From Varroa destructor (Eukaryota > Arthropoda > Arachnida > Mesostigmata > Varroidae), in assembly GCF_002443255.2 (NCBI RefSeq), contig NW_019211458.1:21623643-21687642 (forward strand): DNA of 64,000 nucleotides. The letters are read 5' to 3'. The notes beneath the pieces are model-generated. The model was not told the origin of the DNA and did not search any database. It was given only the letters and a program-made list of their open reading frames with translations. Both the position numbers and the translations under genes were made by a program. Numbering within the stretch: position 1 is the first letter of the stretch; every line of letters starts with the position of its first letter. This document shows, piece after piece, positions 13,404 to 28,000 of this stretch.

Positions 13404-15260
13404 CACCTTTAGCACTTGTGAAGAAAAAATTAAACATCTATTTTTTATTTAAATACAGTTTTAAAAATAAGGCATAACAAAAAAATCTCAACTGAGGTGC
13501 CGCAGTGTGCAATGTGGGTGTGCGTAGTCTTTTCGTGCCTAAAAATTACCGTGTGTATTGTCACATCAAGACACAGTAATTTTAGAGCTTTTAAAAATAT
13601 AGCTTTTTAGATATGTACACTCAATTAAGATGCTGGCATTACCAGGGGTGAGACGAATTTACAACAGGCCTCAAAGCCCTATCCATCTTCTTGTCATCCA
13701 CTATTAAACATGCAATCACGACTACAAACGGCATTCATAGCAATTGTCTCTTCCAAACCAGCTGCACTTATAACAATAGTCTGTTTTTCGTTAAGCAAAC
13801 GGCAAATATCTTCTTTTACTACAACTTTTGCTCTTTTCCCTTTTTTCTCTGCCCTTCTTTTCTTGTTATCTATCTCTTTTGTTAACTGATCAGATATACA
13901 AATTCGGCTCTACACTAAGGAGTCGTCTTTGAATCAGAAGATGTATTTTACGAAGCTGGTGGAGCTTGTAGCATTGCCTGGTCTAATACCCGACGAGTAC
14001 CAATGGACAACATGTGCGAATAACCGTTGTTTCATCGTAAAAGTCTACCAGAAACGGCTAGCTATCTTAGCTGCTGAGGTGAGCAAATGCTGCTAAAAAT
14101 GCCTGTTCCACATCCCCTGATCTGCGTTCCCTAAGAGTTCTTCAAGAAGGAATCACCTTGGCCTTTTTCCGTTAGTCAAACCCTTATGTTTTAATTTCCT
14201 TTTCTATGTGTTTTGCTTCTCGTGTGAAAACAAACAGAGGTCACCCAGTGACAAACAAGCAGCAGAGGCCATGAACGACTTATTCCGCAACCCTTATTTT
14301 TCCCGTGACACACCTTCCTGCTGTGATTCGCTACGATTACCTTAGCATACACTGCAGTGCTGCTGTAACCTCTACTGAAACGGCCCGAATGCAAATTCCT
14401 TCATGTGCCGGATACCAAGTGGTCGCCGAACAAAACCGCTTACACAACAAGCGCGCTAGCCGTTAAAGACGGCGCTACTAGAACCATGACAAAAGCAAAG
14501 TATGCAGGGTCCTCCAGGACAACACATGGCTTCAGTTAGCTCATTTGCCCACTGGCTGTCTCGATGCTTCGATTGTACCAGCTGAACACAACGTCAGCCC
14601 TTAAGCCGAAACAGGGCTGCTTTTGACACCCACGGCCTCTGAAACTTCAGTATAGTTTTACCATGCCTAGCCGAACGTCATCGCTACGTGGTCTCAATGA
14701 CCGTAAACGAAGTCCACAGATATTGTGCAGCAGTTATCCTCGTGATCATCTTTTGTCGTCAGACGTTCCCTAAAAAGGCTCACAGAGCCACACAGGAAGG
14801 AAAGCCAATCAACCAAGTTGATCGCGAACTCTTCGCCGTTGCAGCCTAAACTGACTACGAGAAACAGAAGCAAACTCAACTGACTGGTGAATGACGGTAA
14901 ACACACGAACAAGTCAAAACCTAAAGCAGCGATAGATGGCGCATTTTCCCAAAATTCAAAACACCAAACAATCTCTCAAGTCAGCAGCTGCACACGACGA
15001 TAACGTGCCAACCCGAGAAAAAACGGCCGAACAAAAGACATCGATAAAATATAACCGCAAAGCAATGCAGTTGGTGCAAGACAACAGCAAGTCAAGCCAA
15101 GCTAGCCAAAGGTAGAATAGGGCAAACTAAGGCGAAAGGGAGAGCTGGGGCTTCTTCCGGCCCTAGTTTGGGACCTTGCCGCCATACTACTAGTGTTTAG
15201 CACATAGACAACATCAATGGAATCAAGTGGCGAACGGACGGGCCCACCGAATGACGTGAT

Positions 15261-15464
15261 GTTTGCACGTTCGTGAATAAATCATCCAAGGCTAGGATCC
15301 CCACCTCCGGTTCGTCCTGCCGTGACAAGCTGCGGAGGCTTCGCAGCTTGTCACGGCAGGACAAACAAGACACAGGCATGACCTTGCACACTTACTGGAG
15401 ACTGAAAGCAAGTAAGCAAGAGAAGCGCTGGTGGGAGGGAAACGATACTCACGAACGTGCAAAC
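15261..15464. repeat. Nested inverted repeat (outer 16-bp arms, inner 21-bp arms)
   Basis: The outer arms at 15261-15276 and 15449-15464 are perfect reverse complements (GTTTGCACGTTCGTGA and its complement). Inside lies a second perfect inverted repeat: 21-bp arms at 15314-15334 and 15342-15362 around a 7-base loop (GAGGCTT). The two pairs are not concentric (centres about 25 bp apart), so a transcript would fold as a stem carrying an off-centre hairpin. It is GC-rich relative to its surroundings. It could be a short foldback or MITE-like element, or an expressed hairpin. The inner duplex is perfect and shorter than a usual animal pre-miRNA. Confidence 0.85.
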
Positions 15465-18221
15465 TAACCACGGCAACAGCACCACAACGGAAATAGTAGC
15501 GCGTGATAAACTGCAGCGACAGCAATAACTGGAACGCTAAAGATGGCAACGAGACAACAGAAAATATACGGTGATGCGCGGCAAAAACAACGAGCGACAA
15601 CAGAGGATAACTTACTTATGATGGAAGGTAGGTGTTATAAGTATAATGTTGTATATGTACAACGTTGGCTTTAGAGTTTCTTTCGACACCTTTACGGAAA
15701 CTGTGCAACAATAGGTTATCGATGCCCAAATGCTCTGTCGACGAATAAAACAAACGGGGCAGCTGTTAACGAAAGACGGAGGGTTAGGTTACATCTAAAT
15801 TGAGTTAATTACGATGCTTCTAAACTATGCCCTAATAAGTTTGATGCGACACCTCAACTCTTAACATATGTGTGTATGTATCGCACATTGAGGCTTACAT
15901 GATTTGTCCAGACACTCGGCAGGTTTGCAGCTAGGTACTTAATAGGTTAGGGAATTGCGACAAGTAGTTTGTTGTGATGAAATAATGCGGATTTGGGGTT
16001 TACATACGCATGTCTGCTACATACTGGCTTGCGCAGAAGCTTTTTATCACGTACAATTCTGACTACAAAAATCTAATATGATATATATCATAAAAGTATG
16101 TGGCTTGGTCTACTCCTATATGCCATACAGCCAATAGTTAACAATATATGGCGAAACCATTCAATCATGTTTGTAAAGATATAACGTTCAGCCATACAAC
16201 AATGCTGCCCCATATTTCGTTACCCTTTTTGTCCTAATTTCTGCAACAGTCGGCACAGGTCTGAACCCTGGCAATTTGTATTCGTTATACGTCACTTTTT
16301 TTAATAAATCACTTTTTTTTCCCGCACGACGCCAGTTAAATAGTAAAACCATCCATAACTTGAATTTATACATTTTAACATTTCTTTGTCTTGCAAACAT
16401 GCAACAACTCTCGCTCTAACGGACGTAATTACTTGGGTTTTGCTCCCCCTTTTCTTTCGGCAAAAACGAAACAAATAGAGTCAACTTAACCTGTTTTTGA
16501 TTTATCTTATAACCTGTCTTATCAGTCCTTGTTTTTACATTAGCCTTCAGTAACGTGCACTGCTAAATCATAATTATCAATATTATGGTGGAATTATTAT
16601 TAGGATTATGGAATTATATAACCATGGTTAATTCAGTCAGTAGTTCGTTAACTGTCCGTCTGCTGCAGTTTTTGGCGCCGTATTTCTTGTACCTTTTTGG
16701 GCGAAAGGACAGAAGAAGGCACGATATGAACAAAAAACGTAAAAAAAAAGACCAGCGGCCAGAGGCAAAAGGACCATGCGAAGAGCTTCATGCAAGTATT
16801 GCCTTCCGTAGGAGATAGCAACGTAAAAAAAGGGAGAGCGAGAAGATTTTAGGCTCGCTGAGCCGTAACAGTAAATCCGCCGAAGCCCCAAGCGTCGAGC
16901 AATCTTAACTTTGCATGCGAACCTAGTATGCTTGTTTTTTTTTTTTTACTTGGTACCGCTGGGTCGTCGGCGTCTTTATAAAGACAAAGAATAATGTGCA
17001 ATCATTGCTTTCCCGCGCCTGTTTTTATTTCCTTTAACAAACTCTTACATGCCTCAAGGTGTACTCAATCCTTTCACACCATCTGTTCACCGCTTTTACC
17101 GACTTCTTTGTACAGTATCTACCGTTATGACCCGGCTGTCACCTCAACTACTTGTATGAAAGAATGAATTCTATCTTCATCACTAACAAATGCTATTGCA
17201 CTAGTACGGACAAATGAAGTCGACAAATAGAAAAAAACGACAGCTGGTACAGTTTTTCCTATACTACTGACATCACTAACGATTGCCGGGAAACATGAGT
17301 GACTCCTACCTTCATTCATTGCTCGGACCCAATCTAACCCTAGCCCATAGGTCGTACTTAGCTAGCTAGATTGATAACAAGTATGGTCAGCGGCTTTAAA
17401 CAAGAATATAGAATATATAAGCTAATTCTGGGTGACTTTTCGCATGCGTTGTGGATGTGCGTACATGTACGTGCAATATAATATGTGTTCACCACATATT
17501 TGTGCGAATCCAATCGTGCATGGTACCTGTAGACGAGTACAGCAGTACGTAGGGGAGACCAGTTGCTTATTTTGAAGAAGAGAAGTCACTCGGAAACTTG
17601 CAGACCTACTGATCGCTGTCATTTTTCTAAAATGGATAGGAGCATAAAGGCGGGCCTAAGGTATCGGACCGCGATAATACAACAAGACAGCAATAAGCCA
17701 GTTCTCCACACGCCGCGGACATCGTCCAGATCTCATCGGTCCTTCCCTTCTAGTCGTGGGTACCTTTCTCATGACTCCTGTTTCCCTATTTACCAATTCC
17801 TTTCTTTATCGTCTGTTGCAAAACAAATGCAAAGGATGCAGAACATTGAAAAGAATTACCGAAAGCTAAATGTTCATTGTTCTTTTTCCCTCCACGTGCA
17901 TATCCTTCCCATATATTCATTTGGCGTTTCTTTGACATGTTTGGCTTTTGCCTTACTTTGTCTTTTTTCTCGCTAAAGGACACACAACCGATGAAGGCTG
18001 CAGGGCAAACTACCACTGTTCCAGCCAGCGCGAGCACAAAGCATCGACGGACAATCGGAGGCAAGAACTCGGCCATCTCCGTTGTCATCCAGCTCTCAGA
18101 AGAAGTAGCAGTCGAAAAATGACGATCTTTCCCACAAAAACAGCGTGCATCTATTACTTTTATTAAAATGAAAAAGTTCTCGCTATTGAAGTGCACTCGT
18201 TGTTGTTTCACTCGACAAACG

Positions 18222-18241
18222 ATAGAACCTAAAGGTTCTAT
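18222..18241. repeat. Small perfect hairpin
   Basis: ATAGAACCT and AGGTTCTAT are separated by AA. It stands alone in presumed intron, with no T tract or ORF end that would suggest a role. Confidence 0.7.
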
Positions 18242-21200
18242 TTGTTACGACTATGTTCTATTTTCGTTAATATAAACTACCGCTTATGATTTTGTCGTAT
18301 AAACGACACGAATATTTTAGAATAAAGATTTACTAACTAATAAAGCGTAGCGTAGGTATTATCCACAGGCAGTAGAATTTTACTAGTTAACTATTAAACC
18401 ATTTACTTCGTTATATTCCCGTTGTTACAACAATGTAAACTGTGCTAGTGTTGCGGAGTTCCACGCCCTTATCTCCTAGGAATGGATATTTCACGTACAA
18501 AAAATCCCTAATTAACCAAATGAAAAGAGGGGGTTATTGGCAATTTGATTGGTTAGTAGGTAAAACGTTCTGCGAAGCTGCTCAGGGGCCCAGTTTTAAC
18601 GGTGCTGTTATGCTAACCTTTCAGCCTTCACCTCCTTTGGTCTGTATCAACTTTTGGCGGCTCGCACGCTCTAAGCGTAGATGTCACCAATTGTTAAATA
18701 AGTGGCTAGCTAAAGTCGCTGTCGCATGGTGACTGACAATACCGTAAACGAATCAAAGTTCCCCGAAGCGTGTGGCTTTGGAACAGGTAATGACTAGTAG
18801 GCCAACCCTGTAGTGGAATGAACGGCCAGAAAAGCCTTCTTGCCGTAACAGAAACGATCTTAGTTTATTCTATCAGTTGGACTCGCTATCCGTGATAAAA
18901 TAGGTTGATTTAATTTAGCATGGATTCAGGCTTGTCTCATCGACAAAAGCAGCCAAATTATGTTAGTCCTCCATTCTAACCTACGGTAAACTAGCTATCA
19001 CTATAAAAGACAACGTAAATACCGAAAAACGTTATACCAGCTCGCTGTACTCAGCTGAGTCTGAACAGAGCAGTCAACCAGGCTCAGGTTTAAGTTGCGG
19101 AATTAGTGGACTCCGAGATTGTATGCTATCACGATTCAAGCCACCTCAGTATCGCAGAAATTAGTAGTCAGGTAACTAGGTTTGTTCATAGTAAGCGAAC
19201 GCATCTCATAAGCTTATTGGATCATTTAAGCGGAATAATTATGCATGACTGGGTTTACTACAACGGATATCGAGGACTCGGTACGTTTCGAAAATTGCAC
19301 AGCTCATAGAAACAGCTATTAAAAAAACACGGAAATTACGTGACTGAAGTAAGTCGATTTAGATGCTAATAAAAACATTAAATTAATTAGCTTCTCTCGT
19401 TGGAATCATTCATTTTGGTACTTAGGCACGTGTTATTCCATCCCGTGCATACTGTCGATTGTTAGAACCTGCCGTCAGGTCAGATCCTAGAGAATACCAT
19501 CTGAACGCTTATGTTATTGTATCCGATCATACATCTCTGATTGAAACAACGACATTTTAAATAAGACCCAGGGTTTTTACGTGGAGAAAGCACATTGAAG
19601 CTACCGCAATTTGATTACATCACAGAAGGTGTAGAAGATAGTGTGTCCTATCTTTCAGAATAACAGTAAACAGAAACGTTTTGTTAAAAAATTTATAAGC
19701 TATCAATATACAAGCCACTGAATTTAGCTCAATTGAATTTTTCTCAACTGAAACCATCATGAAGCCATCGGAACCGTTTATTTTTTTAGGTTTATCGATA
19801 ACAAATCTTGAAGATACTTTTCAACATGCTTAAAGTAAGTTGACTTGCTTGAATGGGCTGAAGGAACACCCCGAAACTCGTATCGGCGTTCCCTCCTATC
19901 TAAACATATGCCCCATTCCTGGACCCGTTTCTTCAGACATGCATATTTTACGAAGGCACGATACGCGGATTGCCTGTAGGCTGATAGTTGACAGCGCGGG
20001 TACCGTCTTTAATATATGAAAGCATTAAGGCCCATTTGATGGGCAGAGGAAAACACAATCAGAAGCCTTTTCAGTGATCTTAGCCCGAACGATCGTCAGC
20101 TGACTACAATAATAAATTCTTCATGTCGTTTCGTGCTATGAGCTGGGTCGTGACGGTGATACTGGTCTGATTCGATTGTGGACTTTGTTTGGTAGCAAAC
20201 TCCACAATTTGAGCGAATTGTTTTCTAAAGTAAAAACAAGATTTGTTGCGGCAGCTCTCGATGAATCCAGTTATAAGGGTGTTTTTGACTTGGGCGACTA
20301 TGTTATTGAAAATGGCAGAGTACGTATGTGGATATAGAGCACAGGCAAGTGGTACAAACAGCTTTTACGAGTCGTTGCTCTTGACTGCGTTCAAGATATA
20401 CTAACGTTGGATGCAAGCAAGAAGATGTACTAACGTATTTCTGTATTTTTAGCCATTTTTGGCAGTTGAACCAATAGTCTCGCGTATCCTATATGCACAT
20501 TGCATTTCTGTCTAGCAAGTTTCCTGCTAAACGATCGATGCAAATGAGATCGGACAACAGTCGCTTGAACCCATAAAAACTGTTTGAGTTGAGCTATTGC
20601 TGCTGGCGCAGGCCGGATCGTTAAGCTAAACAAAAATTCACTTTCCCTGGGTCAACCAGCCGTTCGAGCTCGCTGCCGTACGCTGAAATCGAGTTTAGCA
20701 ATTCTCCACCATTAGCGTCTGCCGATCGCAGCGTCCCTTGAGTCGCAGTCTCGGGACTTCTTTGCATGTAGAACTATATATACTTCAGGCGAACTCTACC
20801 GAGTTGCTGATGGTCATATGATCCTGGAGTTCAGGCATAATGTGGCTAGATTACTATACTCGTAGTATTCATACGTATCGTGTTAATATGTCAATACATA
20901 TTCACCTTTACAACAAGTTTACCAGAGGCGTACTCTCTCATCAGCAACGTTTTCAGATGTGATCGTTAACAGTCAAACGGCGATAGCAATATTGGCTGGC
21001 TACATGTGTCTGGGATCTGCGATGCAGGATGCGCCTGATGTTCGGAAGCATTCTTAATGGTTCGTTCGTCGTTGTTAATCAGACGATAGAAACGAAGGCT
21101 ACGACTTACCCGTGCTAATGTAAGTAGCTGTCAAAGCGAAGCCAGTTCCCTGAATTGTAGATTTAGGCACGAAATCAGTGTTTCGATGTAGTAGATGAGC

Positions 21201-22000
21201 TAATGGCATTTTGCACTGCCTCCCAAGTTTCAAGGCAGTAACAGCAGCTGATAGCCTCGCGGATGTCAATCCACCCGCCTACCAGTTTCTACTGGTTTAG
21301 AAATGAGAGTTCGCAATCATGTGTACTGAACGCTAACACAAAATAATTACCGAAACGTTAAATTCTGCTAGTCATACAAAGACTAGCCGCTTAGTAAGAA
21401 ACGTCAGTGGACGAACAGAAAGCGAGTGTATTTCATCAAACGTTGACGTCCTATTCGTCAACACTTACAGGATTCTCGGAGCGGCGGGAATGGGCCTTTG
21501 CGATTAGCCCCATTTCTAGCTGATATGCTCGTATCGTGATGCTACTACAGTCGCCGGCGTGTCACACCTACCGTTATAGAAAAATAAAAAAAAAAAAAAC
21601 GTTTAAGCTTTTTCCGATCATCCTCCTTTGGACATGAACGATAACAAGCTTTAACAACACAGCAGTCTATTGTAGTTTAAAGGAAACGTCTATGTTGCGC
21701 CCGATTTATTATGTCTCAAAGTACTCTACTAACGAAATAAGCACTTGTACGTATGTAAGCGCTTATCTTAAAGTACAGACGTTTGAAAACACTTTCGCTG
21801 TTGATTTCCAATAGCGATATGTAATTTGCCGGTCTGGCCGTATATGTACGACTAGGGGCAATGTACGCTCACGTCTTGAGGACTGCTCGTTTAAATCGAT
21901 CTCTGACGTTGCTAATGGCGCAGTTGCTCGACAACTATGACAAAACGAGATAGGGGAGCGCAGCGCCAGAAATACATCCAACCAGGAAAAAGCAAAATCT

Positions 22001-25000
22001 AGAAGCATTTACGTGGATTGACTGCCATTACCTAGAATAGGCCACGTAGATTTGCTACTGGGTGTATACCTGTTGAATTACTGTACAAATTAGTTAGTGT
22101 TAATTAATTAAATAATAATTAAATTACTGGCGAATCAACTCTTCTACCATCATTCTATCGCATATTAATCCTACTTGAACTAGAAAATTAATGTTATCAT
22201 GTTGACGTCCTGGATCGGCGCATTTAAGCATCACGCTGAGTGGTTAACCTTCAGAGAGAAATTGACCAATTTCCTAGTGTTTACTTTATCCGGTGGGTGG
22301 GTACATTATCACTTAACCACCACTAAAATTTCGTCTGCTGTGATGGCGTCAGTGTGACATTCATAGCCAACATTTTCTTGCTAAAAATATGGCACCCAAG
22401 TACGGACAGTTTTAGTATTCAGCCCGGGTAAACGCGCCTCTTCTTAGCAATAGCAATGAAATTGCTACCAATGCCACCGGTGTAAAGTCGTCTTGCGGCC
22501 GGATGCCGATTTAATCTCTTATCGTAAACACTGCAATAACTACTTAAGACCTTGTCAAATTGAGATCAGCAGAGATAACGATGAAAAGCCTGCCATTTTA
22601 CAGGCAACAATGACAACATTCGGACCCTTCGAACGCTGTTTGGTAACAAAACGAGAGTCGGCGACGCAGAGTTGGCGCTCGGAACTGCATAGGGAGGAAT
22701 ACCTAGGCATTTGAAAGTGGTAATGTAAATATTAGCTGGAGATCATGCTCAACCGAGCGTATTTCCGCGTATATATCAATGTATTTCTGCGAACAACCTT
22801 TATTTAATACGGTGAAATATTTGTCGCTGTGGGCCCCGAAGAACGGCAGCGCTGATATAGATATGTTGGTTTGTCGCGTGGTATTCATCTACAGAGAGTT
22901 TAACCGGCCGATCAGCCGGAGGGAACGTGATTGGCGCGTGTTGGACAAACGATCAGAGGACCAACGCGAACGGAAATCCCGCGCAGGTCCATGGTCTCTA
23001 GTTTTAAGCAGCTAACCAGCGGTGAATTGAAACTCGTATTCTTGACTAAACGAACGTGCTCGTACTTCTTTTACATCCACAAAACGCCTCGGCTCTTAGA
23101 CATGGCTCAGTGTCTATATGACCTCAATTAATTGCTTCCGTTCGATAAATTAGCGAATAAACATCGCTTTATGAATGATTCTGTGCTCTCTCTTTCTCGA
23201 CTGAAGCACCGTCCAGCCTTTCGCTGGGTATCATCGCTATCGTCCGCGGTATAAGACCGTCAACAGGAATATCGCAGAGCGTTCTGTGTCTATGTGTCGT
23301 TTGGCAATTGTTTAAACGACGTCGGAACGTCACTAAGGTCTTTCATTTGTTTTAATGATTACCTGACTATAATTTACCTTTGATTATAATAATAGTGGTA
23401 TAAGTGCTGCATGCCATATTGTTTCACAAGTGCCCCAATGCTCCTAACCTTTACAGAAGATTTAGCTATTATTATTGCCTAATGCAGCAACTCAGGCCTA
23501 ACGGTCTAGCTCTCCAAGCTAGCAGTATACCTGTTCAGCGTCGACCTAATTAACCACACATCCCCAAACGGACACAAACACTACCATGTCGATCTCAGGA
23601 ACAATAAAACGCATACTAGAATACATTTAAAATTCTACGATAGCGACCGCATAGAATGTATTTATATACGCACACTCTGAGTCTTGTATAATGATTTGTT
23701 TCTGTTCCTTAAGGCCTTGCATCCTCCCTCTTCTCTTAATTTCTTTCTAAATCAGCCAATATTAAACAAGCGCGAGCTAGTATACGTAAACAAGCCTACT
23801 TCTGATTTTGATTGAACAAGGTTGCCAGTCCGATCGAAAGCCTGTACGCAGATGAAATTTCTAATAACGTGAGCTCTTTTCCATGGACATTGACGACTAG
23901 TCAGGTTGGGTTCTTCCGTTGATGCTAGCAACTTTTGAAAAAAATTTGGTTCCCTTATGCAAGCAGTAAATGTGGTAGGCACGACGGACGCCAATACGGA
24001 AAGGACGAAGAGCGTCATTTGAGCGTGGGCACAGTTGCACTGCCGAAAAACCAAAGCGTCTTCGGAGTTAATGGCGGTCGCTATAGTTTTCAAAGCCGAA
24101 AAAAAGGACTCACAGAAGTGCAGCTTTTTATGCACCTTTCTTCTCTGTTCCGCCACCTTACGATAGCTTTCTGTTGCGTCTACTAACACAATTACTTTTT
24201 CATCGACCCTGTCTCATGAGAGGCTGTATTATTGAGCTGAAATAGTGCTCGATAGAAAAGTGACTTTACAACCGGCCCGAAGGATAGCATAACGAACGCG
24301 ACTTATCAACTATTTATAGGAAATATCTATACAGCTTTATACATTCGTTTATTCCACACGCAGTGAAAGCATTTCTATAGGTCCGCCGGCTACAGGGTCG
24401 TTTACCATTTGCACTGCAGATGCTGACAGATCAGGGTCTATCGTATCCAAGAGAACATTCACCACTTAGCGATTTTTATTTTAAATTTGAGAGAAAACAA
24501 GAGAACTGCTATGAGTTTATCAAGCCGGTTAAGTCAGGTTTCGTAGTCCACCACCTAGAAGCAAGCTGCCTTTTACAGTGCGTCGTGTCCCTTCCAGCGG
24601 GAGACCTCCTTTCCGCCTAGATTTCGTTCGACTCACGACATCTGTTGCTTCCTGGTTATCATACGAATTCCTGCAGGTAATGTAGCTTGCCTGCAAATCG
24701 TATGCTATCTTGTTCATATCATACCAATATATTAGTAGCAGTAGTAATGATAACAGCTTTTCTTTTTGCTCGTTTCGTTGTTAAGCCGCCGAACTCCGAC
24801 AATGACGAAAGCAGCAGCGAGCGGTTCTGAGGGAGATCCGCACTTCCTGGACGGTTCTAGTTGGAGGGGGTGAGGGGGAGGGTAGCGTTGAAGATGTTGA
24901 AGTGCCAATGAGGCCACACAAACGATCCTTTTGATCCAATTCAAAGGGTGGCCAAAAGGAATGGTAGAGGGGAAGCAAAGGAGAAAGGAAAGGTTTTTTT

Positions 25001-28000
25001 TAATTACGCCGAACGCTATCGACAAAAAACTCTTGATTGTTGCTAGGAGCCGATATGATTATGTCTCACATCGTAATCGTAGCGATACTTTAATACTAAT
25101 AATAATGGCTAAAACTGAGGGGCGAACTACAACAGCCAGCAATCGACACTCAGTTGCTCTTATTATCTTTAAAGATAGCTACAGAGCGTACGGCTGATTA
25201 AGACTATTTAGTTAAATGCCAAATAATCGCTTTAAGACTGAAGTGAGCTAAAAGAGACATTTTTTCTACTAGGCGACTACGCGTCACGAGATTGTTTGCC
25301 ACTCAGTAACTATGGTCCGCACAATGGTTGTCAGCAGAATCGCGTCGGGTCTATATCGGTATTTTATTTGGAGGCAAGAAGCTGGAGTATTTTAGAGTAG
25401 TAGTTAAAGGAGAGAGCGTCATGAACCAGACATTTTTCATAGGGGTCATTCAAGGTCACGCTGTTCATCTCGTTTTACCTCGGTAAAAGATCAATTAGTG
25501 GGGATTGATGAGCCACTAATTTCTGCTACTACAGAATGGATCTCAAATGCACTTGGATGGCCTTATCTCTACTTACTATTACATAACACGCTTATTATAT
25601 AATTTTAATATCCCAAAGGCAACACCAAACGGCAGCCTTTATCTGCTTTCTTACTTGCGGATTTGACTAAGCTAGAGCAGCGCTCGATTACTAAGTGAGA
25701 AAATTTCGTATTCGCTGCCTGAAAATTTCATCAAAAATAACAAGTAAACAAACTCATCAAAAATTCTTTCAAACTTGTTAAGCAGGAACTTACCTACCCA
25801 AGAATTCCAGAACTTCCATGGCGTTATAAAAAACGCCAGAGGTAGCAAAGGACAAATTGCTTTTACGATAAAATTGCACATCGATCGTCAATGTTATACA
25901 ACGCACATCAGTTTCTTATATACTGGTGAGGCTTGGTCCTGCTAGATTTCAATATACTAAAACCTCTTACTGGCTGCACCTTACCCTCGCTCTGCCTTTT
26001 GAGCAGATCGTTGGTGCGTGACTAGATGTACGCATATAGCATTGCGAACACGTAAAATGTAGCCGTCATCTCCGAAAGGACCAACTGTGAATAATACTTG
26101 CTTTGGCTAAACGTCGAATGCTGGCGGTACAAAAAAAGAAAGGTTTTTAGTTTCCTACATTCGCGGTGAGGACAGAGGTAATGTGAAAGAGGAATTGCGC
26201 CAGTGTGTATGCGTGTCTGTTAGTAAGGGAGAAGCACGACCTCGTTTTCGGCGAATGGCCTTCGAGAGTAGAACTTACTAAATTAAATTGAGCAAATTTA
26301 ATTGTTCATGGAGGGTACTGGGAAACGGAGCGAAAGTACTTGCCAAGGTAGACGTAGTATTCTCGGATTGTTTTTTTATGCGGCAAACATCACCAGAGTC
26401 TCTGTTTCGATGGCTGTGGCGGGATCGCGCACGCATAAAGCGCTAACCTTCAATAACCTTCAATGAACAATTGTCTCCAGTTCGCGGCGCCATTTTTCTT
26501 TTGTTTGCTCGCTAACGTTGATTTTACTGTTAAAGAATGACTCGTTCCTTGGCTCTTTCGCATTTGTTTCCTCATACAGAGTAAATATTCGGAAGACTCG
26601 TGTGACGGATTCCTTCGTATCAATACTGTGAAGACGCTGAAACCCAACGCTACACGCTACGATCTTTTTTCCGTCGCCGTCCCCTTTAAGAACCACCCCC
26701 CTTCGTCAACACATAATCATCCATTGGCTACTTCATATAACGACCGGCACTGGTTCACTATAGAAACAGAACAGGCGATAGGGACGGAAGCGGCGCGATT
26801 TTACAAATAAATGAGTTGGCTCCGTTTTGACGTGTGCGAACCATGTCGTCACGCTATCATTATCCTATTGTACTCCCTGACGTGTTCCTGGCTGCAGTGA
26901 CGGTAACGAGGCAATCAAATCGAATAAATTTGAATGTCTGCCCATATATCTATTAGATATTTCGAACGTAAGTACGCGTACGGGCTCCTAAGCTTATTCC
27001 CTTTCAGACTAACATCCAGATGGACACATCGGACCGATGGCGGTGTAGGCCTGATTGTTTTTCGCAGCTGTTACGACGAATAGCGGTGAATCGTTGGTCG
27101 ACATCAATATTAGGCTACCTACATGCTACCCGTCTGCATAATGGCTATCATCGAACCAAATAAGTTAATTGTACCATACAGAAAAGCTAGGGAAACGCAA
27201 AAGCGAGCGGGAAATCAAGAGCGGGAATTTGTGCACAGCCCTGCTACAAAAAAATGCTGAGCATGTAGATTGATCGAATAAATCATCACTACTGGGACAG
27301 AACGGGTAGCTCATCAACTTATCGCTATTTCCACTACTGCTTATCATTTGTACAAGACGGAGAACACATTAGATCCGAGCAAATGGATAGATGATACAAG
27401 TGATTCCTCATTTCAGACGTGACATGAGACGTGACTGTGGATACGCCAAAGTTTAATTACGACTTCGAGCACTGGCCTCTATGTAACGTTCGTACAGCGC
27501 TTGCTCTTAAATGGGTTAGAAACAAGTATACGAAAGACCGGCAAGCATTCGAACTGACGCCCACCCTACGAAGCAACTATATAAGCAGGTCTCTATCGCC
27601 GGTTCTAATGACGCAGCCGCTAAAAATATAGAGTTCCTTGAGCTAAAAGTTTAGAGGAAGCTATGATAGATTGAAGACATAGATTGACTACCATTTCCCT
27701 TGATCAAAAACCCACGTCAGAGGTCTTCGTTTGAGATCCCCGGAGAGATGCCTGCCACGTGCAAGGTTAACTTCATTTTTGCCGTTTCATTGTTACTGTT
27801 AACATGTAACAATCCGATGGATGGAGCTCCAACGGAAATTTTAATTTTTTAGCAGTGGCTCACCTCTGCAATCTACTTGTCTTTGTCTTTGTCAGATTTT
27901 CGTACTTCTGCCCGATTAGGAATCTGAAATCAGTGAACTGCTAGAGAAACTGGACTGCGCAAAAATTCACTGTCAATCTTGGAAAAAATCCCAGTTGCAA

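Larger units (their letters stand above)
13404..22000 (-). other. Presumed intron; contains a nested inverted repeat, otherwise nothing recognised
   Basis: No ORF has a recognisable domain. Paired plus/minus ORFs near 15197-15600 are created by the inverted repeat there. ORFs of 137 and 141 codons near 17563-18211 overlap on opposite strands and look like chance. A small perfect hairpin (9-bp arms, 2-bp loop) lies at 18222-18241. An A-run lies near 21585-21599. Confidence 0.45.

Noticed and set aside
15273..15467. Similar-looking proteins on both strands (CRDKLR-x-LRSLSRQD in each)
   Set aside because: The likeness is forced by the perfect inverted repeat, which reads the same on both strands. 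It is not evidence of coding.
17563..18211. Overlapping 137-codon plus and 141-codon minus ORFs
   Set aside because: They cover much the same DNA on opposite strands, neither has a motif, and Phe/Ser/Arg-rich composition follows the T-rich stretch.
23752..24189. 145-codon minus-strand ORF
   Set aside because: No domain, no ATG at the frame start and no clear splice sites. With about 128,000 codons over six frames at this composition, a few frames of this length are expected by chance.
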